Shown: piece after piece, positions 51,512 to 60,300 of the stretch
Position numbering within the stretch: the stretch's first letter is position 1
Layout: each line of letters starts with the position of its first letter
Notes under the pieces: model-generated
Databases searched by the model: none
The model's input: only the letters and a program-made list of their open reading frames with translations
Told to the model about the DNA's origin: nothing
From: Stappia indica
Lineage (GTDB): Bacteria > Pseudomonadota > Alphaproteobacteria > Rhizobiales > Stappiaceae
DNA length: 64,000 nt
Assembly: GCF_020177335.1 (NCBI RefSeq)
Contig: NZ_JAIVMG010000006.1
Location: forward strand, 124,001-188,000
Direction of reading: 5' to 3'
Position numbers and translations under genes: made by a program

Positions 51512-54323
51512 CGAGTTTCTCACGCAAGATGGTTGCAAGCCGGCGAATGCCGCTGTCGGTCAGCGCGTATTCGTGCCAGCCTTCCAGGGTGTGGACCGGA
51601 CCCTCGGAGCCCTCTTCCATCACATAGCCGAAGTGGACCTTCGCGGCGAGCGGATGCACCGCCTGGCTGCGGAAAAGGTGGACGGAGGTATCGAGCCGCG
51701 GCGCGGTTCCGTGTTCGCGGGCGGCGTCCACCAGAAGGTCCGTCACGTCACGGTTGGCCCGTTCCTCTGGCGTTAGTTCGCCGGGCTTGATGCCGAGCTT
51801 GGTCATCAACGTCAGCGTCAGCCGGAAGTGCTTCAGGAAGGCGATCAGCGGGATCTTGCCAGTGAGCAGCCGGGTCGCGAAATAGCTGACACGGCGGATC
51901 CGCTTGCCGGAGCGTACCCGCGCGCGCACATCCAGCGGAACCGTGTTGACGTAGTTCGGCGCCCAGCTGTCAATGACGCCGACGAAGGAAACCTCGTGCC
52001 CTCGCTCACGCAGGATCCGAGCCATCTCGATGGCAAGGGTGCCATTCACGCAAAGCCCGAGCAGGGCAATCGGTCCGGTCCCCTCGGCGATCCGCATGGC
52101 GTCAACCGCGCTCGACGCGATGTCGAGGAAGGAACGGGACCGCAGTTCGTCGTCGATCTCGGTCTCGAACATGTTGAGATTGTAGACCGAGGCTTCCGCC
52201 GGCAGGTCATGGGTCATCCGATAGTAGATGAAGGGATGATTGATGGTGTAGATCGCGCCGGGACCGGTGCCGCTCCGATAGGTTGTCAGCTTCCAGGGAT
52301 TGGTTTTTGCGGTCTCCGGGGACGCGCCGGGCGCCGGCAGGGGGGGGGACGCCGGGGCGAAGGCCGCAGCCGCGAAGCTTTGCAGCTGCGGTGTCTGGAA
52401 CAGCATCGCAAGGTCCGGCTTGATGCCGAAGCGCTGCCGGACACGGGCGAGCATCCGCAGGGCCAACAGGGAATGGCCGCCGAGGGCGAAGAAGTCATCC
52501 TTCGGGGTCACCGTGCCGACCTCCAGCACGTCCTGCCAGATCGCTGCCAGGGCATCGAGATGCGCCGGGTCGGGGGTGAAAGCGGCGGGAGGCGGTTGTT
52601 TGGCGGGAATGTCCTGTTTCGACTGCCGCTTGAGGGTGCGTGGTGCGGGGATCTGCCTGGCCGCGCCGCGCGCCTTCAGGCCATCGCGGTCCACGGCGCC
52701 GGATGCCAGGCGCGGCAGGTTCAGAAGAACGCTGATGTCCGGGACCTCGTCGGTGCCGGCGAGCTGCCCATGCAAATCCCGCTGCAGGATCTGCGGCAAC
52801 CTGTCGATCGGTTCCGGATAGTCGCTCCGCGGAACGATGAAAGCGCGCGGCGGTCCGGCCTCGGCCTCGACAACACAGGCTTCCGACACGCCGGGATGGG
52901 CTTCCAGCCATCGCTCCAGCCCGGCATCGGAGCATGCATCGCTTGTGGTTTGCCGTTCCACGGTGGGGAGGGATGCAAGCGGTGCCGCCGGCTCGGACAG
53001 AATGCGGTCGTAGGTCTGTTGCCAGAGATCGAGGAGGGTCTCGGCGGTCTGCCGCTCGAACAGATCGGTGTTGTACTCCAGTGACATGCGCCAGCCATCC
53101 GGGCGACCGACCATGAAGAAGTTCAGGTCGTAGATTGCGCCGGGGGAGAGCGACGGTGCGCCGACGAGGTCGAACGCGCCATAGGTCCGGTCTTCAAGAA
53201 ACGCCTTCTGGAGGTTGAAATTGACCGACACCAGCGGGTTGCGGGCGGAATCGCGCGGCGGGTTCAGGGTTTCGACCAGCTTGTTGAAGGGCATCTTTTG
53301 ATGGTCGATGGCTGCGGCAACGGTCTCGCGGACCGAGGTGACGTGATCGCCGAAGGTGGCTTGCGCCGGCATGTCGATGCGCAAGATGAGATTGTTGATG
53401 AACACGCCGATGAGGTCTTCCAGGTCGACCTCGTCGCGCCCGGCGATCTGTGCGCCGACAAGGATGGTCTCTTCGCCGGTGAAGCGATGCAGCAGGGCGC
53501 TGAGGACGGCGATGCCGAGGACGAACTGGGAGACCTGAAGGTCCCGCGCGGCGGCATCCATGCGCGCGCCGAAGTCCAGCGGCTTGCGGATGGAGGCCAC
53601 CTCGCCGTGGTTGGTTCTGAGAGCTGGGCGCGGTTTGTCGGGGGGCACCTCGAAATAGTGGCCATCGCCCAGCCGGTCGCGCCAGAACGCGGTTTCCGCG
53701 CGAAAATGTCGGCTCTTGAGATACTCCTCCTGCCACAGGGTGTAATCGCCATATTGCAGGGGCAGTTCGGGCAGGTTCGGCTCGCGTCCGGCATCGAGTG
53801 CCGAGGCGATTTCCCCGATCTCCCGTCCCAGCACCCGGATCGACCAACCGTCGAAGACGATATGATGCACAGTGGTCAGGAGCACCGCGTGGTCATTGTC
53901 GAGCAGGAGCAGCGAGGCGCGGATCAGGCCCGGCAGGTTGAGATCGAACGGTGCCTTGGCCATGAAGGCGCTGATGGATTTCATCCGCTTGTCGCGCTGT
54001 TCCTCCGTGACCCGCCTGAGGTCGATGACCGACATCTTGAAGGGGACCTTGTCGACCACCTCCTGCATCGGCCGGCCATTGGCGTCGGAAAAACGGGTCC
54101 GCAGGATCTCATGACGCTCGATCACCCAAGCGAAGGCTGCCTCGATGGTATCGGCGTTGAAGGCGCCCTTCAGCGTCCAGCAGATGGCGATGTTGTAGGC
54201 CGGGTTTCCCGGTTCCAGTTGATCGAGGATCCACCAGCGCAGCTGCGACTGCGAGCAGGGAAAGCGGGCGACGACCTTGTGCGGGGTCCCGGTGCGGGGC
54301 GGGGAAACGAGCATCGTTGTCAT
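51495..54323 (-). CDS. NRPS termination protein: C, adenylation remnant, PCP, TE
   Basis: The 942-residue protein has a condensation domain (residues about 18-450) with active-site HHIVFDGWS (His153, His154, Asp158). Residues about 465-555 align only with the C-terminal subdomain of an A domain (LEAHPGVSEACVVEA, then LPRLASGAVDRDGL). The ATP-binding core is absent, and the A10 lysine of NGKVDR is alanine in SGAVDR. A PCP follows (FFALGGHSLLALRM, Ser618), then a thioesterase (about 690-942) with GLCVNG, Asp785 in VIDSWAP and His917 in EGWHEYA. Cys758 replaces the usual serine nucleophile. Its start overlaps the upstream PKS/NRPS stop by one base. Confidence 0.9.
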   Translation of the reverse strand: MTTMLVSPPRTGTPHKVVARFPCSQSQLRWWILDQLEPGNPAYNIAICWTLKGAFNADTIEAAFAWVIERHEILRTRFSDANGRPMQEVVDKVPFKMSVIDLRRVTEEQRDKRMKSISAFMAKAPFDLNLPGLIRASLLLLDNDHAVLLTTVHHIVFDGWSIRVLGREIGEIASALDAGREPNLPELPLQYGDYTLWQEEYLKSRHFRAETAFWRDRLGDGHYFEVPPDKPRPALRTNHGEVASIRKPLDFGARMDAAARDLQVSQFVLGIAVLSALLHRFTGEETILVGAQIAGRDEVDLEDLIGVFINNLILRIDMPAQATFGDHVTSVRETVAAAIDHQKMPFNKLVETLNPPRDSARNPLVSVNFNLQKAFLEDRTYGAFDLVGAPSLSPGAIYDLNFFMVGRPDGWRMSLEYNTDLFERQTAETLLDLWQQTYDRILSEPAAPLASLPTVERQTTSDACSDAGLERWLEAHPGVSEACVVEAEAGPPRAFIVPRSDYPEPIDRLPQILQRDLHGQLAGTDEVPDISVLLNLPRLASGAVDRDGLKARGAARQIPAPRTLKRQSKQDIPAKQPPPAAFTPDPAHLDALAAIWQDVLEVGTVTPKDDFFALGGHSLLALRMLARVRQRFGIKPDLAMLFQTPQLQSFAAAAFAPASPPLPAPGASPETAKTNPWKLTTYRSGTGPGAIYTINHPFIYYRMTHDLPAEASVYNLNMFETEIDDELRSRSFLDIASSAVDAMRIAEGTGPIALLGLCVNGTLAIEMARILRERGHEVSFVGVIDSWAPNYVNTVPLDVRARVRSGKRIRRVSYFATRLLTGKIPLIAFLKHFRLTLTLMTKLGIKPGELTPEERANRDVTDLLVDAAREHGTAPRLDTSVHLFRSQAVHPLAAKVHFGYVMEEGSEGPVHTLEGWHEYALTDSGIRRLATILREKLDADRP

Positions 54324-57300
54324 CAGGCGGCTCCGAGGCTGGTGTTGCGCCGGCGCTGACCGCGGAACTCCCGCAAGGACGGGGTCGGCGGGTCGGCATC
54401 GTTCGAACCTTGAAGGTCATGGGTTTGGGCGAAGGTGGCGAGCTCGGCGATGGAGGGGTGACGCAGGATATGCTTGGCCTCAAGGCCGAGACCGGCCTCC
54501 AGCAGGCGCGCGGCGATCCGGAAGATGCTCAAGGAATCCGCGCCGAGACTGTAGATGTTGTCGTCCACGCCGATCTCGGGGACCGTCAGGATCTCCTGCC
54601 AGATCTTCGCGATCTGCTCCTCCAGAGGCGTGCGCGGCGCGGTTCGCTCGACGGCCACCTTCGAGTGGGGCAGTCCGCGCTTTGAGAGCGCCTTGCGATC
54701 GAGCTTGCCATTGCCGGTTTGCGGAAGTGCCTCCACCATGGTCCAGAAGGCCGGCACCATATGGGCCGGAAGCCGCTCCCTGGCATGGGTGGCAAGATCG
54801 GCGGAGGAGGGGGGCGTCGCCGGGCTTTCCGGCACCACGTAGCCGACGAGCTGGGTGTCGCCCTTCGGGCTGCGCGCGGCAACAACCGCGCAGTGGCGCA
54901 CCCCCGGGGCGCTCGCCATCACGGCCTCGATTTCGCCCGGTTCGATCCGGAAACCGCGCAGCTTGATCTGGGCGTCGATGCGCCCCTGCAGAAGGAGCGC
55001 GCCGTCGGCAAGGCGCTTGCCCACATCGCCGGTGCGGTAGAGCCGTTCGTGCCGGCCGTCGCCGAGATCGAGCTGAACGAAGGCCTTCTCCGTCAGGTCT
55101 GGCCGGTCGAAATAGCCGTTGGCCAGACCGTCGCCGCCGATCAGCAGCTCGCCAGGAACACCGATCGGAGCAATCCGGTTGGCATGATCGACGATGTAGA
55201 GCCGGGTGTTGGCGATCGGCTGGCCGATGGTCACGGGCGCCTGCGCATCGTCGATCCGTTTTACCGACGACCAGATGGTGGTCTCGGTCGGGCCATACAT
55301 GTTCCACAGCTCGCTGCCGAGGCCGAAGAGCGTCATGGCCAGATCCTGCGGCAACGGTTCGCCGCCGCACAGGATCTTCAGCCCGGGCCGGGCCGGCATG
55401 CCCGCCTCGACCAGCATGCGCCACAGGGTCGGCGTTGCCTGTATCACGGTTGCGCCGCAGGCCTCCGTCAGATCCACCAGGGCGAAACCATCCTGCACCT
55501 GCTCCCGGTCGGCCAGGACGACCGTCCCGCCGGCGATGAGCGGCAGGTAGAGCTCCAGAGCGGCGATGTCGAAGGAAACCGTGGTCACCGCCAGCAGGAT
55601 GTCCGAGACGGCAAAGCCGGGCTCGCGCGCCATGGATTGCATGAAGTTCGTCAGCGCCCGGTGGGAGACCTCCACTCCCTTGGGGGTGCCGGTGGAGCCG
55701 GAGGTGAAGATGATATAGGCCGGGGCGGCGGCTGAGGTTTCCGCCGCGGCCAGCGCGGCGCGGTTCTGTCGTTCGATGGCCGGCCGGTCGGTGTCGAGGC
55801 GGATGACCGTGGTTTCAGACCCGGCCAGCGCCGCGCTCCGTTCTCCATCGCACAGGATGCAGGCGACCCGGGCGGCCTCCAGCGTCTGCGTCAGTCTGGG
55901 TTCGGGGTGCTCCGGGTCGAGCGGGACATAGGTATGGCCGGCCTTCATCACCGCCAGCAGTGCAATCAGCATCTCCGGGGAGCGGTCGAGCAACAGGGCA
56001 ATGCGCGCGGCCTGGCCGGGAAGTACCTTCCTGAGATGGCGGGCGAGCTGGTTCGAGCGGGCCTCCAGCTCGCCATACGTCAGCGCATTGCCGTCATGGA
56101 CGACCGCCGGCTTGCCGGGATGCGCCGCCGCCTGGCGCGAGACCAGCGCGTGAACGTAGGCGTCCTCCTCATAGGTCTGGGCGCTTTGGTTCAGGTCTTC
56201 GCGCAGCCATTGCAGTTCGGCCGGGCGGATCAGCGCAAGATCGTCGATCGGGGTCTCGATATTCGCCGCGATGTCCGAGGCCAGGGTGGCGAAATGGCCG
56301 ATCCAGCGGTCGACGGTGGCCGGGTCGAGAACGTCGGCATTGTAGTCGACGTCGATGCGGATCCCCTCGGCGCTTTCGATCATGTTGAAGAACATGTCGA
56401 AATTCGAGAAGGCCTTGCCATTGGGTTCGATGGTCGCGCGCAGACCGGTGAACTCGGTCATGCCGCCGATGCGCTCCAGATTGAACTGGATCTCCGTCAG
56501 CGGCAGTCGGCTGGGGTCGCGCTCGACGCCGAGTTTCCGCACCAGGGTGCCGTAGGTGTAATCCTGATGCTCGAACGCCTGAAGGACGACCTGCTGGGTG
56601 GCCTTCAGATGCGCCACGAAGGCGGCGTCGCCGGCAACCGTTTGGCGCAGCGGCAGAAGGTTCACGCAATGGCCGACGAGGGTCTGGTCACCGACGAGGC
56701 TCTGTCCGGCGGAGGGAACGGCGATGACGATATCGTCGCTGCCGGAGAGGCGCGCCACCAGGACCTGCAAGGTCGCCAGCAGGGTGGAGAACAAGGTGGC
56801 GCCGGAGCGACCGCCCGCCTTCTTCAACGCCTTGTAACGATCCTTGTCGATGAAGCCGGTGCGGGTTCCGCCGGCAAAACTGCGCCGTTCGGGGTGGTCC
56901 CGGTCAAGCGGCATGTCGGGCAAGGGTGGAACGGTGCGGTACTGGTCGAGCCAGAAGGCTTCCGTCGCGTCGCTGGCGCGGGTGCCAGAATGGGCGCCGG
57001 GGGCGAGATCGCGCGCATAGGTGGCGTAGGACAGGGCAGAGGGCAACTCCGCGGCCTCACCGCTCTTCAGGCCACTGTAGACCGCCGCCAGTTCCTCGAT
57101 GATCACGTTGATCGACCAGCCGTCGCAGATGATGTGATGGGCGGTCATCAGCAGCACATGGCGGTCCGCCGCCAGCCGCAGCAGGGCGCCGCGCACGAGC
57201 GGCCCATGGGTCAGGTCGAACGGGATATGTGCTTCGCGGGCGACCAGGTCGAGCCTGGCGACCTCCGGGTCCTCTTTGCCGGACAGGTCGACCAGCGGCA

Positions 57301-60300
57301 GCTCCAGCGCGAAATCCGGAATGAACTCGAACCCGCTGCCATCGCGGGCGAAACGGATATGCAGCGCGTCATGGCGGGCGATCACGGTGTCGAGCGCTGT
57401 GCGGAAGGCGGCCTCGTCGAGCGGTCCTTCCAGGGTGAGGGAAAAGGATTCATTGAAGGCGCAGGAGGCTTCGTCGCCGGCCTGGGCCGACAGCCAGACC
57501 TCCTGCTGGGCTTCGGTAAGGGGAGTGGATGCCGGCAGCGAGGGGGAGCTGCCGGCATCCGTCCCGCGCCAGCCGGGCGCGGCGGCGCTTCCGGCCGGAG
57601 CCAGGATGCCGACGGCCTGAAGCGCGTCGGCACTGTCGCGGAAGGCGGCGGCGATCGCCTGGATGTCATCCTCGCTGTGAGCCGTCGTCAGGAAGCAAGG
57701 GTAACCGTCCAACGCATGAATGCCGCGCATCCGCAACTCCGGGAACATCAGGGCACCGAGCGGGTCGGTGTCGGAAAAGCGGGGGGTGAACCAACTGCTG
57801 AAGCTGGGAAGAACGCCGGGAATGCCGCGAGCGGCCAGATCGTCCTCGATCTCCGCCACCAGCCGTCCGGTTCGTTCGGCGACCCGGCCATAGAGAGCCG
57901 CGCCTTCGCCCTCAATGTGCCGCAACACGGCGCGGCAGGCCGCCAGCACCACCGGATGGCGGACGAAGGTGCCGGCAAAGAAGGTCGGGGCGGTCATCGG
58001 CGCACTGTCGTCGCCGTAGCGCCAGCATCCGCCGTCGAGTGCGTCCATGTAGCGGCTGTCGCCGGCCAGGATGCCGATGGGCATCCCCCCGCCGATGACC
58101 TTGCCATAGGTGGCCATGTCGCCCTTGATGCCCCAGATCGCCTGCATGCCGCCCGGATGGACGCGAAAGCCCGTCACCACCTCATCGAAGACCAGGGCAT
58201 AGTCGCCTTCGGTGGCCAGGGTCCGCAGCTCGCGCACGAACTCCACCGGACGCAGGTCCGGATGCCGGCTCTGCACCGGTTCGATGATCACGGCGGCGAG
58301 GTCGCCAGCGTTGCGGCGCACCCAGTCGAGGCTTTCCGGTGCGCCGTATTTCAGCACGATCATGTTGCCGACGGAGGTCGCGGGAATGCCCGGCGCAATC
58401 GGCAGCGCCACCGGCTTGTCGAGCCGGTTGCGGCCCTTGACCAGCACCTCGTCGAACTGGCCGTGATAGTCATTGGCGAAGACCACGATCTTGTCCCGCC
58501 CGGTAACCGCGCGGGCAAGGCGCATGGCCGCCATCACCGCTTCGGAGCCGGTGTTGCAGAAGGTGACGCGCTCCATGCCGACCATCTGCGAGATCAGTTT
58601 CGCGACCTCGCCGGCCAGCGGGGTTTGCGGACCGATGGCAAAACCGCTGTCGAGCTGGGTCTTGACCGCTTCGACAACGAAATCGGGCGCATGACCGAAG
58701 GCGGTCTGGCCCATGCCGTTGACCAGATCGATGTACTCGTTGCCGTCAATGTCCCAGATCCGCGATCCCTTCGAGCGATCGGAAACCACCGGGAACACCA
58801 TTTCCTTCCAGTCGGGGCGGAACCCGGACGCCGTGCGCGGGTCGGCCAGATGCGGCCGATTGGCGTCGGTAAAGGCCTTCGATCCGGCATTGCGGGCGGA
58901 GTAGGCGGAAATCAACCCGTCGATGTAGCGGGTTTTCTCCGGCGTCAGTTCTGGCACGCCGGGGCGGGCTCCGGGCCGGTAGATCTTGATGCGATCGGCG
59001 CCGATCTCCGTGTCATCGCCCGCTGTCGTCGTGGCCGGGGCGGGGGTGGCGTCTGCCGCCAGGATCGGGGCCATGGCCGGTGCGGGTGCGACCGGTGCCG
59101 TGCTCGCTGCCGGCGCGAACTGAGGGGCGACCGCCGGCTGGCCGGCGCTGCCCTGCAGGGCCTGCAACTGCTGCGAAAAGACGGCCTGCATCATCTGCAT
59201 CTGCATGTGCATTACCGCTTCGACGCCATTTGCCGAGCCGCTGGCAGCGGGAGCCGGAGCGGACGGGGAGGCCATCGCCGGTTGGGCCGGAGCCATTGTC
59301 GCAGCGGCAGCCGGTGCTGCGGCAGGAGCGGGCTGCGCCACCTCGGGCGGCAACTCGCGATCGAGATGGGCGGCAAGGTCGGCGACACTGGGAATGTCGC
59401 TCAAGAGCTCGCGGAACGAGAGCTTCACCTTGAACTGCTTCTCCAGCTTCTGGGCAAACTGGCCGATGAACAGGGAATCAAAGCCGAGTTCGAGAAAGCT
59501 TGCGGTCCGGTCCTCGGGGCCAAGGTCTTCGCCGGACATGTCCGTCAGCAATTCCAGCAAGGTCGTCTCAAGGCCGGGAATGCGGTCGGCGGCTGAAGTA
59601 TCGATTCCACTCATGAAGGCAACTCCCTGATCGGGCAGTGTGTTTGTCGATGGTGCTGCGGCAGTGTTCGCCGCGCTTTCCGGCGCGGGTGCGGCGTGAA
59701 CGGCAGTGGCCACATCGCCGGCCCGCCGAACCGATGCGGGGGCGTCGATCCAGTGGCGCTGGCGCTGGAACGGATAGGTCGGAAGCCAGGTCTTGCCGGT
59801 CCCGGCCGGCAGCTCGGGAAAGGGCAGGGTGCAGCCAGCCGCCCAGAGCTTGCCATGGGCCTGGGCGAGGGTTTCGGCGGCTTCTGTGGCCCGGTCATGC
59901 TCGGGCAGCGACTGGACAATGGCGGCAAGGTCCGAACGGGCAATGGTCTGGGCGGCAAAGACCGAAAGGGTTCGCCCAGGGCCGACCTCGATCAGCACCG
60001 GCTTGCGGTCGGCGCACAAGGTGGCAAGCCCGTCGGCGAACCGCACCGCATCGCGGCAATGGCGCGCCCAGTAGTCGGGCGAGGCGCCCTGTTCGTCCGT
60101 CTGCCAGGTGCCGGTGACGCAGGAAATGTAAGGGATCGTCGCGGTGCCGTAGGTGACCTTGGCGGTTTCCGCGCGCAGGGCCTCGGAGGCGCCGTCCATC
60201 ATCGCCGAATGGAAGGCATGGGACGTGTGCAGGCGGCTGAAGGCGATCTCCGCCTTTTCCAGCGCGGCGCAGGTGGCGTCGACCGCCTCGAAGGTTCCGG

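Noticed and set aside
55907-59596. Very long forward open frame (over 1200 codons) opposite the PKS/NRPS gene
   Set aside because: It is the antisense of a well-conserved multidomain synthase; the protein is rich in Arg, Gly, His and Gln with no recognisable domain. High GC in third positions keeps the opposite frame open.
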